A stretch of 64,000 nucleotides of DNA from Amyelois transitella. Lineage: Eukaryota > Arthropoda > Insecta > Lepidoptera > Pyralidae. The DNA is taken from positions 8,591,001-8,655,000 of the forward strand of contig NC_083515.1 in assembly GCF_032362555.1 (NCBI RefSeq), written 5' to 3'. This document shows positions 1 to 15,000 of this stretch, piece by piece (the stretch's first letter is position 1; each line of letters opens with the position of its first letter). The position numbers and the translations under genes are program-made. The notes under the pieces were generated by a model that had not been told where the DNA came from, did no database searches, and saw only the letters and a list, made by a program, of their open reading frames with translations.

Positions 1-47
1 CTGAAGATAAATCTGAGAAGGGACACATTACCAAGGAGATCTTTCAG
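1..47 (+). CDS. koi: SUN gene exon (5'-partial)
   Basis: Open from base 3 and ends in a GTGAGT donor at 48. It reads EDKSEKGHITKEIFQ and joins in phase 0 to the exon at 3936. The real exon start is to the left of the window. Confidence 0.75.
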
Positions 48-3000
48 GTGAGTTTAGTCATTCTTAGCATCCTACTTATAAAAATTCAGATTTCTCTGGT
101 TATCTCTCTACAATCTGAGCGCGTGCGCAGAGCTCGTTGTCCATCGGACCCCCTACACTAAATGCTATACTACGATAAAGCTTAATGTAGACATACATAA
201 TTAAGAGTCTAGAGAAGGTCATACGGAAAAGAAAACCATAGTTTCCGTGGAAATTGCGAAAATTCAGTATTTTATTGTAGGTGGCCCGAAAATACGCGCG
301 GGCGAAGCTGTTAGTAAAAGCTAGTAACGAAATAAAACTCATCTATTATTATATATTAAATTTGGAACAAGCAAATCTTTGTAATGTTACATTTTATACC
401 ATGACACACATCCTTTACCTAAAAATAATTTGGTAGATACAAAAACCAAATTTTCCTGCGAATCTGACTGCAATACAAAAATAAATCGATTAAATGCGGA
501 CGGATACACCGCGTGGACGCGCGCCTCTTTAGAATTGCAGAATTTATATTAATACGGAATGGATAGTGCCGTGTTCTTTCCGGCACTTTAGATAAAACCA
601 CTCCATATCTTTCTCTTTAATGTCGTAAACGATGACTTAGGGATAGGCTTATGAACTTAGGATTTCTTTTGAGTCGCGTTGGGTTAGAAACCTGTTACAA
701 CCTTCATTCTCAATTCCGTCATAAAATTATACAGCTGAACGTAGCCTTTTGGTAATTTTAAGACTGTTGGCTTTATCTACACCGCAAGCGATATAGAGAT
801 GACTAAATGTATGTTTGTGTAACTATATGAAAAAGAGGCTTATGTAAGTCTTTTCATGGCGTTGAGTCCATGTTTACTCTTCTTGTGTTGCCCAATAGTA
901 ACTATAATAGAACAGTGCCCTAATGTGCAGCGTAACCTTGCGCCGCGAATTCGAGGGTCAAGCGAGTGACGCAAACACGTGCGCGAGCGCAGCGTCAAAT
1001 AAAACATTTGAAATACATAGTGTACACTTATAGTAGTAGGTATGTCCGGAAATTTCATCTATCATTTCTGTGGGAATTTTTAAAACATAGTAGCCTATGG
1101 TAATTCTGTAATCTGTGCGATACATGCTAGTGGGAATCGGCAAGTAAGTTGCCTTAAGCCCAATTTTATGTGAAATACGAGTAGGGGTGAGTGCACAAAC
1201 TTGTACATGACAATTATAAATCTCAATAGATACAACAGTCAGTCCTCTGTTACATAGGTATTGGATTTAAACTGTAACAACCGCAGTTAATGAACCAGTA
1301 ATCTTAATCAGATTACAATTATAGCGCGAGCATAAATAACAATCAACCTATTGAAAACGCCCACCATTACACTATTCGGCTTCCTGCGCACTAAGCCTTT
1401 CTAAAGTGAATCTTATTGTTATCAGCGTAAAAGTCGTTATTGATTAAAACACGGCTAAGTATCCCTTATCCTTATCAGGAAGATAGAATCAGAGCAGAAA
1501 CCATGTATGTTTTTGATCCTACACAAAGTCATATTGGTCAGTTTTATCTTAAAAGGGAGCACTTGCACGAGTAACAGGAAAACATAAATGTAACCGAATA
1601 TAACCAGAACCGAACTTCCCCCGCGTCGGTTTATTTTTAAATGGACGCTACACATATGGGTATTATTATTTTTTTTAAGCCATGTGTGTTTCAGTTGTGG
1701 TTTGAAATAGTTCTGTGTGCGATTGTATAGTGAGTGAAGTGGTTTAATTGATTTTAATATCTGAAATCTTGACCTAAATTAGTGGTGTGCCGGTTTTAGA
1801 AGGTACCAGGGTGGCATAGGAGCGAGGTACGTCCAAATACGTTGCTATGACGATTGTATGAGGTGGTTGTTTTGTATGGTCGAATCGATAGCAGTATATG
1901 TTTTAATGTGCTGTGTGGGAATATGATTTCGCGGTCGTGCAAGGTCAGTTGTACTCGTATTCATATATCCTAGGTCATTTAAAAAAACATTTCTCTTTAA
2001 TGATTTTCTTGTTAGATCAATTCTTTGTAATATTGAATGACTTTCTTCGACTTGTATTCAATTTAGTTTTGTTTTTATTCTCTTCCACAAATCCGTAAAG
2101 TATCTTCCGACAGCCGGCACCCTGCATACATTTTTCTTGTAAATTCCTATTTTAATATCGGTTATTTGTCCCTGCTCTCTGTTTAGAACGATGTACAACT
2201 TGACCAATGGTGCTTTTATTAATTTTAAAATTGAACTCTTTAGAAACTTCTATAATACTTAAGTTTTTTTTGTAATTAACTAACTTACATTTTTAATACA
2301 TAACTATGTGACTAAATTGTGACTGTTGGTTAAGCTTATAAACTGGGCATTATTTTAGGCGATGGGCTAGCAACCTGTCGCTATTTGAATCTCAATTCCA
2401 TAATTGAACCGTACAGCTAAACTTAGTTTTTCAGGCGAGCCTGTTGGCTCTGTGAGATGAACACGTTTTATATATATGTACTAGAGGCCGCCCGCGACTT
2501 CGTCCGCATGGAAACCCTATCCATCTCGCGGGAACTCCAGGATAAAAAGCCCACAATAGCCTATATGTTATTCTGGGTCTTCAGCAATAAACATACCAAA
2601 TTTCATCGTAATCGGTTCAGTAGTTTTTGCGTGAAAGAGTAACAAACATCCATACTGACATACAAACTTTCAAACATTTATAATACTAGAGGCCGCCCTC
2701 TACTTCGTCCGCATGGAAACCCTATCAATCCCGCGGGAACTCTGGGATAAAAAGTAGCCTATGTGTTATTCTGGGTCTTCAGCTACCTACATACCAAATT
2801 TCATGGTAATCGGTTCAGTAGTTTTTGCGTGAAAGAGTAACAAACATCCATACAAACTTTCGCCTTTATAATAGTAGTAGGATCTGTGTCTACTTACATA
2901 GCTAGATTTAAATAGTAATGTATTTCTGTTGGTTAGAACGTTATTCTCGTAATTTATTTGGTAACTTCCGTGCCGTGTACGGCTGCTTCCTCGATTAAGG

Positions 3001-6000
3001 TAGGGCCACGAAATCCGCAGTTTATCACGGTAGCCTAGCTGCTACGGTTGCTATTTTACAGTGTGGTTGAACTTTTAAAACTGACACTATGTCAAATAAA
3101 AATGCTTCATGGTCGTAGTAAGAACCGCTATTAAAAAGATAAAGATTTGAAGTGGAGAAAAGAAAAAGAACAATTATCTTGACTTCGGCGCAGCAATTCT
3201 TTGAGATCCAGTTAAATCTGTGATTTTGATTTGAAACTGGGATTTATCGAACACTTAGTGGAATTCTGCAAAACACTGTTTCTCCCCTGCCTGCCCATTT
3301 TTCGTGGCCGCAATCGATGTCAAAGCCCTACCAAGCTCCTATCTATGAGTCAGGTCGTTACGTGGATAATTTCACGGTATACTTACAATGCCTGCAATGA
3401 ATACTTACTTCACCGTGTTTTTGTCAGTCTTACTGTCGCCAGTGACTTCACTCGTTTTTCGTTCAATTGATATCAATTTGAAGTTTTGTTAGCATTTATT
3501 TTGTTACTATTTTAATTTTATACTTACACATTTGTCTCTTATGCTTATTACGTCAGATCGCCGCTACCCCGGAGGTTTTACTTACCTAAGTACATACTAG
3601 TATGTAGGTATATACATTATGCTGTCCTGTGGTTAGACTTCAAACGCGGGTAAATACTTATTGTAGATTGTAAGTCCTTGTTAGTTTTAAAAATCTATCG
3701 CATTACGAATTTAGAGGTTACTTCGATAAAGTTTTAACTTATTTTTCCCGCGCTTCTATTCTATGGACGTGCCATTTTTAATTCTATTATTACCATTTAA
3801 ATATAAAAATTGTAGGATCCATTATTTGCGAAGTAGATTATCCACAGACCATGTCACCGTTTGATAAAATAGCCGGCGTTGTTTGCCTTGAATATTAATG
3901 TCAATATATTATAATTTTGATGTATCTGTCAACAGAACGAGATCAACAGCCGGTATGAGCGCGTGGCGACCACATCGCGGTCCTACTCCAGCTTCGGTGA
4001 CGTCACACTCAGCCCCATAAACACGGCGTACAATGTGACACTCGACAGGTGAGTCGTTTATAATATATATTCTCCCAATGAATCCCACTCTTAAGGTTCG
4101 TTCCCCCTACACTTCCCAAAGACATTTTTTTTATCATAGCTTTCCACGAGGAATTGTCTGTCGTCTGTCACTTAGATCCTAGTGACAGAGTGGATGGATG
4201 CTTTGTGTTCTTAAAAATAAATCAATATGCATTGGTAGGTTATTAAAATATCTAAGTAAATATCTAAGTTCTCTATAAAACTATTAATTACTAGCTGTGC
4301 CCGCGACTTCGTCCGCGTGGAATAGTTATTTTGGGCATCATTGAAGCCCTCAAGGAGGAATAATTTTCCCTAATAGTTGCAGTGTGATGTTATATAGCCT
4401 AAAGCCTTTCTCGATAAATGGTCTATCAACACAAAAACAATTTTTAGATTCGAACCAGTAGTTCCTGAGATTAGCGCGTTCAAACAAACAATCAAACAAA
4501 CTCTTCGGCTTTATAATAATAAAGCCGAAGAGTTTGTTTGATTGTTTGTACTGATATTAAATATTTTTAATATCAGTACTGTGAAGTCATACTAATGCGT
4601 AGTATCAAATAAAATGAAATGACAAATTGCCAATCACTTGCCTTATAACAGTTGCAGAATAAAATACACCTACTCTGCGCAAAACAACTACTTACATCAC
4701 CGAGAACTTGACATTGAAAATTCATTTAGTAGCAGTGACCTAAAGAGAACTTGCAACACAAAGAAACAATGCCACATATGTTTTTAATTCCAAATCAATG
4801 TCAATTTGGATAATATATCGATGGATAAAAGCAGGAAATAAGAAATAGAATCATAGCAACTGGGTGCAACTGGGAACATACAAAGAAAAGTGAGAAATAA
4901 ATAAATATAATTTTTCGAACACATACACAATACAATAACTATTTATTGCACCACAATAATTTGCAAGAAATTTACATGTAGGTATGAAAAATCATGCGCT
5001 TACCTATCACGGAAGCAACAGAAGTCTTGCCAAGAACTTTTATTCCTGTTTCAAACCAGTGAAGTAATCGTTAACTAAAAAACCAACTTGAGAGAAAGAT
5101 CATCAAAATTTATGAATCCTTATATATATCCGTATAAGAACCCTATGCGTTCTTTATATACGTGGAATTCTTCAGTAGTAAATGTTTTGCAATGTGGGTA
5201 ATTATTGTAATATTTTGGCACAGTTGGCTTGAACCCAAAATAATTCTTACATACCTACATACATTTATGACGACATGTCTACTGACGTAAACATTATTTA
5301 CTTCATGCAGTAAAAGTAACAATTAGTATATTAATATTGAATGTTAGTCGATGCTATTATGGTGAGGCAACTTTCAAGCAGCTGGATGTGTTACCATGTT
5401 TCATTCAAGCTTTATAAGATGCCTCGCGGAAGCGGTAGTCATTTCGTTTAATACCTGACTATCATGCTCCCCTATAATGATAGCCTTAATCTAAATCGTG
5501 TGACTTTTGTGACGTCTACCCCGTAAGTGCTTAGCACATACTTAAAGAAGTTATGTATGTATGTATACGCCAAACATGACGAATTCCATAAAATATCTTG
5601 TTTATGAGATGGTTTCCTTCATCTTGCACAGAAATGCCGACTACCTGTCGACCTTCGAAAGTTTTAACACACGTTCATCAGTTAATGCTAATTATAGAGA
5701 ACTAATTTATTCGGACAGGTGGATAAATGTTGCTACACTGCATCTTTCCTGTTTTTTGGTTACGCTCTGTTTGGTCTCTCATTTACTTAAATGTTTAAGC
5801 TTAAATTTTGTTCGAAAAAATATCGTTTTAGGTAAAATAATAAAATAGTTCTAGTTTGAATTTCAGAAAGGGAACTTTCGCGTAGATACAATACAAACAA
5901 AAGCACCTATATAATTTAAAAGGTAACTTTATACTGTCATTTTCCCATATTGACAAAGTTAAAAACTAGGTCTTTACCGATCCTCGAAAGTACTTTAACC

Positions 6001-9000
6001 TTTGAGTATTATTGTACTTCCACCACACATAGCTTTCTGAACTGGACCCTTCTAAAATGACGAAGAAAATCTAATACGACAAAATGTTACAGGTCAACCC
6101 GTTTCGGCAGCCCAGCGTACAGCGCATGTTCGACGGACAGTTCGTTCGCTGAGCAAGCGCTCGCGGACACCAGCGTGCTGCTCGACCGGGACCCGAACGC
6201 TGAGCATCTGCCGTACAGGCTGTACAAGATGGCGGGCGAGTACTGGAAGTGAGTCTCAATTGCACCCAAGTGTCTCTAGTTGTACCTAAGAATGCTCCCA
6301 GTTGCACCCTAGTGCTCCTAGTTGTATCCTTGAGTAGTCGCATTTGTACTTTCCGAGTGTTCCTAGTCGAATTCTCAGAGTTTAACAGGTAAGCTGCAGA
6401 ACCAAAATGATCCCAGTAATCCCAGTTGCGCCCTGATGTGTGTCCGGCTGCAACCTTGTGTTTTCAGTTGCACAGTAAGCCGCTAAACCGAGGTTCGTTT
6501 GAATAGAAGGTTTTGTATGTCGAATATTTTATAATAAGGCCACTCGCCATAAACTTTGCACTTCGTACTAGCAAAAGTTTTTAATTTAAATTCGATAATA
6601 TTCACTAAAACCTCTATACGCTCAAGTTTGAATACAACGTAGCTTCCTCTTCCAGCGTTCTTTGGAATATGATTAAATTTTATCGAAATAGAAGTAGACA
6701 ATTCAAATATAAAACGTTGGCCAGTTTGAAATTCTATTCACTCGTTTGAATTCGCGCCAAAATTATCGTCTTCGCTATTTTACCAGAGACTACAATACAA
6801 ACACAAAGGAGGGTAAACACAAAAATCATATTTTACTTTCCGTGACACCAGCTGGCTGGTTAACAATTATTTTTAATTTAATTTTATATGTTTTTAATCT
6901 TATTTTGTGACATTGTGATAATTAATTATTTAAATTTGATTAATTTTATTGTTTTGTAATAATTGTAAAAAAATGGCTGTCGTTAAATGTGTGGATTTGG
7001 AGACGATCGAAGAAGTTCTCAAAATCAGGTCAGTTTTTTTTAAAAAAGCGTATTGTTTAACATACATACATATGGTCACGTCTATATCCGTTGCGAGGCA
7101 GGCAGAACCAAAAGTCTTGAAAAGACTGAAACGCCACGTTCAGCTGTATGACTTAATGATTGAATTGAGATTCAATTCAATGATGATGATGATGAATGGA
7201 GTTGAGATTGATAAGTGACAGGTTGCTAGACTATCGCCTAAAAGAGGAATCCCAATGTTTTAAGCCTTTTCCCTTAGTCGCCTTTTACGACATCCATGGG
7301 AAAGATATGGAGTAGTTCAATTCAAAAGTGCCGAAAACCACACGGCATTCTATCTCTGTGCTATAACAAAGTTTCATTCAATACCTACTCAAGCAGCTTT
7401 TTTCTGAAGTCTATTGACTTTACTAAGTCCACTTTTCTTGTGTTAGATTAAGATGATTAGCATTACTTACCTACATGGTCCCGTTAATTTTCTTTTATAA
7501 TTTGGTTGTGAGGCCGTTGATATATGTTTGTGACTATTCCTACTTATATATGCGATACTAACTCTGTCTTTTTTTACGCTTTCACGCCCAAACCATTCAA
7601 TCGATTTTAATAATTTATTTTTTTTTGAAGAAGAACCCACGCGGACGAAGTTGCGTACTATAGCTATTAGGCTTTAAAATAATACATATTGCAAGTAGGT
7701 ATAAAACAGTTTAATATTTGTAAATCTGGCGAATAACTCAAAAACGTGTAGGCTGATTTTGATGAAAGTTATAAAAATTTAATGTTATCCATTTTTATCT
7801 TTAATCCCACCAAGAATAAAATTCATCATAAGTCTGTCCAACTTAGCGTGACCAGTCTGGCTTTTAGCTCTTGTATTTTACAGACAAATGCTTACTCTAA
7901 GGACTAGAAGACAGTAGTAGGGCACACAATAAATGTATTGCGCTATATTTGTCTCAGTTGCGCGTGCGCATGCAAATGTCAAACGTACTAACCACTCCTC
8001 GCGAAGTGAATTAAATTCGCCTAATAACTTGTTGAATATTCGTGTTTGTTCTTGATAGAATGTGTAACCTCGCACAGTGAATTAAATTCACCTTACAAAT
8101 TAATGAATATATCTGATATTTGTCTGTTTGTAAAGTGCTAAAGGCTTATTTCGTTGAATTAGTGCCAGTATTAAATAATTCCTTTATAAATATTTACGAA
8201 GATTCTCAATTTTGTTTCGTGTCTAAAATAATTAACTGAGAATTTGTTTTGTCCACTCTTTTTTTAAAGACATCAAACAAGAATGATACTCTATGAATAG
8301 CCGAAGTAACGCTATGCCATAATTAGAAGGAAATCATGCTCTTTACACTATGAATCACTGTACTGTTTAGTGGTGAAAATCGTTAATTTGTTTATGGTAT
8401 TATTTAGTTTACTGTTGAAGTGATTACTTTCTTTTCTATGTATGTGCTGAGAGGTACAGAAATGTTCAGGTATGGTTATTGTAAAGCTTCATCAAAATTG
8501 TCTTTTATATACATAGCTAATTGATTTAAATGATGAGGGGGAGATTGAGTGCGTTTGACTTCAATCTGCCTGGTGGTAAGCAAGCAAGATAAGGCCTTAA
8601 AAATGCCAAAACACCAAATGGTGCACTAATTTTGTAGTTGGGTCCAGTTTACATAATGAAAAGTAATAGGAACCCAATAAGAACAAAAATGTAACTTCTT
8701 TTCACCCTACATAGTGTGATATCATCACTTTAAACCTCTTGTTGCAAACATTTCGATACTAATATTATAAATGCGAAAGTAAGTCTGTGTCTTGCTTCTT
8801 CACAGTTAAAACACTGAACCTATCTGGATGAAATTTTGCATCAATATAGTGTAGACAGAGAAGGACATATCCCGTGGGATTTGCGAAAACCCTGTATTAT
8901 TTTGTAGGCAGCAGTAAATTCACGCTAAGGTTGCGAGTTAAAGCCACTATAATTTTCCAAAAAAAAAAAAAAAAAACATTATAATGAAATTTAATAGAAA

Positions 9001-12000
9001 AATTAAAAACTCTTTCCAGCAAATACCCGAAAACGGACTACACATACTCGCCGCTGTCGAAAGACCGGGTGGAGCTCGCGCCGGGGCAAGTCGCGGTGCC
9101 GAACATGTCCCGCCGGTCGCTCTCCCAGTTCCGGGTGCAGGGGCCCAACACCAGCCCGGACGAGGTGGACCGCATCGCCACTGCGACCTGGCAAAGCAGC
9201 GCTCTGAGGAAACGATTCACCGTTAGTCCATATTGACTCGTTATTGAGCCGTGTGGTTCCCGGCACCAATACAAAAAAGAATAGGACCACTCCATCTCTT
9301 TCTCATGGATGTCGTAAAAGGCGACTTAGGGATAGGCTTACAAACTTGGGATTCTTTTTTAGGCGATGGGCTAGCAACCTGTCACTATTTGAATCTCAAT
9401 TCTATCATTAAGCCAAATAGCTGAACGTGGCCATTCAGTCTTTTCAAGATTGTTGGCTCTGTCTACCCCGCAAGGGATATAGACGTGACGATATGTATGT
9501 TATTGAGTTAGTTTGTAAGCGTCATACAATCTCGACAGATGTATTTATTTATTAATGTACACAAAATTATGTACAGGAGCATTTAATACAGAATTCTAGT
9601 ATAATGGTGCTACTTATTTCTTAGTGCTTAAAAGAAATCTCTTCCAGTAGATGTAATGTAGTTTAGGCAAGAAAACGATTCACCGTGAGTCAATTTCTAT
9701 TATCGGCTTCCACGGTTTATTTCCGGTCGTCAGTCGTTCAGGATCAAAGAGTCCTTACGTATAAGTCTAGGGTCCACTTATGACCACGATCCAGAAGCGG
9801 ATAAGTGTAAGTCAGGTCAAAAACGAAACGCATCCTTCGTCAAAATTGGTAAAGAGAAAAATAAATTATGGTCAATTGAAAGTTTACTTCAAGCACTGCC
9901 TTCAAAATTTTGTACAGAGTTGAATGTGGTTCACATAAACATTGTCAATTAAAATGAAGCTAGAATTTCTACCTTGTTTTATCTATGTTGATATAGACCG
10001 GAGACAGTTACTGCAGTCTCTATTGACTATACAAAATTGGCACTGGAATAAGGTACTATAGAATAAACTATAAGTCTTGATAAGCGTATACGCGGGCGGT
10101 ACCGCGGGCATGAGCTAGTATAAAATAAATCCTATTTCTTATATAAGTATAAATTTCTCGTGTCACAATGTTCGTTCCCGTACTCCTCTGGGTATCCGTA
10201 AAAGGGTTGTTCACCCTTATCATTTTTTTTAACTAGAAATTACTTAATAATTATTTATATGGCATAGCAATGTTTGCCGGAACAGCTAGTCTTTTTATAA
10301 TAATTGATTATCTCTTACACAGACCGTGGAGAGTTCAGACGACGAAGGCACCTACCTCCGCGGCAACGGCGGCTTCCACCAGCAGGACCAGCGGTGGTTC
10401 CTCACGAGGTTCCTCATGGCCATCGTGACCACCATAACTTCTACCACCAGCTCAGCGTACAGGAAACTAGTGGGACCTTCGCATCGGTATCCGTACACTG
10501 ACAGGAGACCGGCACAGGGTTTGTTATCATATACTTCCTACTGATATTATGTATGCGAACGTTTGTAAGAATGTGCGTTTTGTTATTGTTTCATGCAAAA
10601 TGTACTGGATACTACACAGATAGTACCTGGAATAAAATTATAGGAATTTTTTATGACGCCATTCCTTAGCCACGGGAACGAAGCCCCGTTCAAGTCGACA
10701 TCCATGGGAAAGAGAGGGAGTGGTCTTATTCTAAAGTGTATAGGAACGAAAGTTGTTCAATACATTTAAAAAAAAATTTAGTTGAACATAAAAACTTTTT
10801 TATTCCAGCCGGTATCGTGTCGAGGTCCGCGTCAGTAGTAACCGCTCCGTTCTACTGGCTGTACTCCATCATCAGAACTGTCATCACCACCACCGTCACC
10901 ACAGTTACCGAAACGGTAGGTTTGACGGCCTCTGTGGCGCAGTAGTAGTTGTTGCGCTTGTCTGTCACCCCGGAGGTCCCGGGTTCAAATCCCGCCAAGG
11001 AGCTGATTGGCCTAGGTGGATGTTTATCTATATACCTAAGTATGTATTATCCTACTACTATTATAAAGGCGAAAGTTTGTATGGATGTTTGTTACTCTTT
11101 CACGCAAAAACTACTGAACCGATTACCATGAAATTTGGTATGTAGGTAGCTGAAGACCCAGAATAACACATAGGCTACTTTTTATCCCAGAGTTCCCGCG
11201 GGATTGATAGGGTTTCCATGCGGACGAAGTCGCGGGCGGCCTCTAGTATATTATATCCTTGAGTTATTATGACGTAAAACTTTCGAATTCACTTGGAGGC
11301 TAATACAATCTGTGTAATAGTCCTGTATGCATGTATTTTAGTTATGTTCACCACAAGTGAGGGGAGGCTGGTTTTCTGAGATACAAGCATCTGCTTAGTT
11401 CAGACACCAGTCTCTCATTATCTTACCTATGTTATGTATTTTCTGCTTGATATTTGAGGAAAAAAAATGATATTTGATTCATTTCCGTGTGGTTCCCGGC
11501 ACCAGTACAAAAAAGAATAGGACCACTCCATCTCTTTCCTATGGATGTCTTAAAAGGCGACAGGCTCACAAACTTGGGATTCTTTTTTGGCGATGGGCGA
11601 CGGGCTAGCAACCTGTCACTATTTGAATCTCAATTCTATCATTGAACCAAATAGCTGAGCGTGGCCTATCAGTCTTTTCAAGACTGTTGGCTCTGTCTAC
11701 CCCACAAGGGATATAGACGTGACCATATGTATGTATTCCTTTGATTTCCAGATAACATCAAACCACGTGAGTGAGAGTGAGAAATACGCGCGCAGTACAC
11801 AAAGCAAAGTTGTGAATCATCGCCGCCGGTGGTGGCCGTGGATGCTGCTTCTACTCCTGCCAGCCTTCGGATATGGATGTGAGTTATTCAGAATTTATTG
11901 ATTGTTCACGCAAACTGGATGAAAATCTCCTAATTAAACATTTGATAACATTTAAAATTTGTGATAGTAAATGTACATAAAAATTTTCTGTCTGTCTGTA

Positions 12001-15000
12001 TCTGACTGTATGATCAAGATTCAATTCGAAATTCACGCGGGCGAAGTCGCGGGCAATAGCTAGTTAGGAATATATCCCTTGCTGGGAAGATGGAGCCAAC
12101 AGTTGAAGACTTAAAAGACCGTGCTTAGCTGGCTGTATGGCTTGGCTTAATGATGGAATTGAGATTCAAACAGGTTGCTAACGTCGCAATCGCTTACAAA
12201 TATACCTAATTTCAAGTTTATTAGCCATTCCCTTAGTCGCCTTTTACGACATCCATGGATAAGATTTAAAGTGGTACTATTCTAAACGGAATGCCGGTAA
12301 CCACACATTGAAATATATATCTTGACCTTTTGTTGCTTTCAATTACTAATAACATAATTATGCCATTTAGAAAAAGACAAAAAAGTTAAACGCCTCTTTT
12401 ACTAATAATACCAAAAAGAAGGCGATATTGATGTATCGAAACCGATAACGTACCTACTAGAATCTGACCCCAGAAGCTATACGATAAGGTCAAACATCCC
12501 CCTGACGTTCTTCCCGGTTGCCTACTCACTATTTGGTGATACTGTTATGTTAAGTTTAAAAAAAATACAGGTATAACCTAACAACTCCATGCAGGAGCTT
12601 TGTATTTGATGCTTGCCTTTGATTTTCTGTACCAGTCGATGTTACGTCAATTCTATGTCAAAACTGTATGTAAGCATAACAATTCCTTTCAGCGCACTAT
12701 ACGTACGAAAACTGGGACAAATTGGCGATGCCAAACTTTACAGATTTCCAATTAGACTTGAAAGAATTCACAGCTTTAAAGTTACCCAAAATCACTCTAC
12801 CGAATATAACACTACCAGAATTCAAGCTCATGCCCAACATAACTCTGCCGGATATAAATATAACCCTACCAGATATAAGAGACAACCTGCCCGAAGTTAC
12901 GAAGACGTATAAAGAGTACAAAGACATAGTACAAAATAGATTGGTAGATGCTTCTGATTACGCCAAAGTGGTGGCGGAAAGCTGCTTCGAAGAAGTGAGA
13001 AGATATTGGCGCGGTATAATTGGATGATTAAAAATACTATGATTATGTTTGCATTTAGAAAAGAAACGTTTGTAATAAATAGAGTATATTTTGGTAGATA
13101 TATATATATTTTAGAAGATTTAAAGTTGATAATAAACAATTTTATCTTTTAAAGTAAAAAGAAAAAGCGGAAAAATATTTTTTTTTTTAATTATTATTTT
13201 GCATTTATATATATATTATTAAAGACAATTCTATATCTGTTTTTGTTACACGATAACAATGTTGGCAGCAATTTTTTTTTTCAGATTTTTTGAAGTTGAA
13301 TAATTGTATTTTCTAAATGCGAACGTAGGCTTCCCGTACTTAAGTGTTTATTTAAATATGTATTAGTGTCTCAGTATATTTTATTGTGAAATAATAATAT
13401 AATTTTTTTTGGCGGGTACCTAATCCACCGATTACTCCATAAGGTGCATTTTGTTGCACTAAAAAGTATATTAGTATGAGATAATATATAAATAAACACA
13501 TAATTATTCTTTTATTGCTATCATTGTTCCAAGAACGACTAATGTTTATATTTATATATAAAAGAAGAAATATATCATGATTTTATTTTAGTTTTATCTA
13601 TTTATTTTTCCAGCGGTATTTTGTATTTTAATTACATTATTTACTTGAAAATTAACGAATGTTTTCTTTTTTTGCATTTGAAGACATTCTATTTTAATTC
13701 GCAATTTAACAATGTTATTTATCCGTCTATCGCTAGATATTAAGTTCATTTATGTTAAGAAGATTCACAAATTATAGTTATTAAATAATTTGTTTATATT
13801 ATTTATTCAATCTTCATTCCATCTTCAGATATTTATTTCATTATTTTGTAATAATATTTAGGTATACATGCTTTAATTCGTTCCCATATCTTACTGAGAG
13901 ATTACTGATTCACAGATCTAAATATAAATATACAATTATTTTAATACATCGGTTTTTATTCAAGTTTAACGTAAGTTACATAAAATTGCTAAATTTTTAT
14001 TTTTGTGGCAGATAATCAAAACTTTGTGTCCATTAAACTTTAAGCTATTTGTTTCAAATCAATCGAGTTGATACTTTTAATATTATTTTGTTTGCCGTGT
14101 CTATTTACATCTAGATCTATGAATATTTTTTTAATCGACGTACCTTACAAAACATGACGTGGCCATTTCTAGTTTTAATATTTTTAAGGTGTACAATTTT
14201 GGGTACAAATTTATGTTCTTGGCTAAATATGTATAAAAAAATGTAACACCAAGCATAAATTACATTAAAAGACTAACCCCTAGTCATAATGATACATACA
14301 TTTGTCTTTAAAAATTGGTAATATTTGTTCTAACATTGGTGACTTATTGTAATTTTTAGGAAGTATGCACAATATATCAACGAAACGTCGCATTTAGTAT
14401 TTAATTTGAAGTCGCTAAAAGGTTCGGACTGATCTATTGATTAAAAAAGTATATTGGCTCATTTCGGAGAAAACCAAAGAAAATGTTAAAAAAATCGACT
14501 ACAATTGGTCAATTTCAGAATTACAATATTATCACGTGCAATTTAAATATTACGATCACAAATATTTTTTATTATATTTAAATACATACGTTCCGTGTTG
14601 TTAATATTTATGGTCGCCATATATCAAATGCAACTGCGGAACGTGCTTCGCAGAAATATCATTAAATAATTTCCATAAATGATTTCATGGCTTTAAGTGA
14701 TCTATTACTCTTTGATTGTCATTACTTTATGTTATTTTGGTGTGGCTAGCTTTTAAGTGAAATTGTATTTTATCAGTGTTCCCAGTGAATTATTTAATTT
14801 ATGTCTTATAAAGTTTATAAACGTAGTAATACGTTGTGCGAACTCATTTTGGTTGTAATTGTAATCAGTGTAATGTTGATTTGTTACATCATTAAATTAT
14901 GCAAAACAGTTTTAATATAATGCCACAGCAACTTGAAAAGCTTGCTGCGAAATGATACCTTAAGGATTATTTCCATTATCATTGTTTCACTAATAACGAA

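Noticed and set aside
8955-8978. Poly(A) run and scattered (ATG)n or (TATG)n runs
   Set aside because: Simple low-complexity tracts or SINE tails without further meaning.
12697-12927. Minus-strand 76-codon frame over the alternative SUN exon
   Set aside because: It mirrors the repeated LPxI codons of the plus frame, which has the splice acceptor, stop and poly(A) signals.
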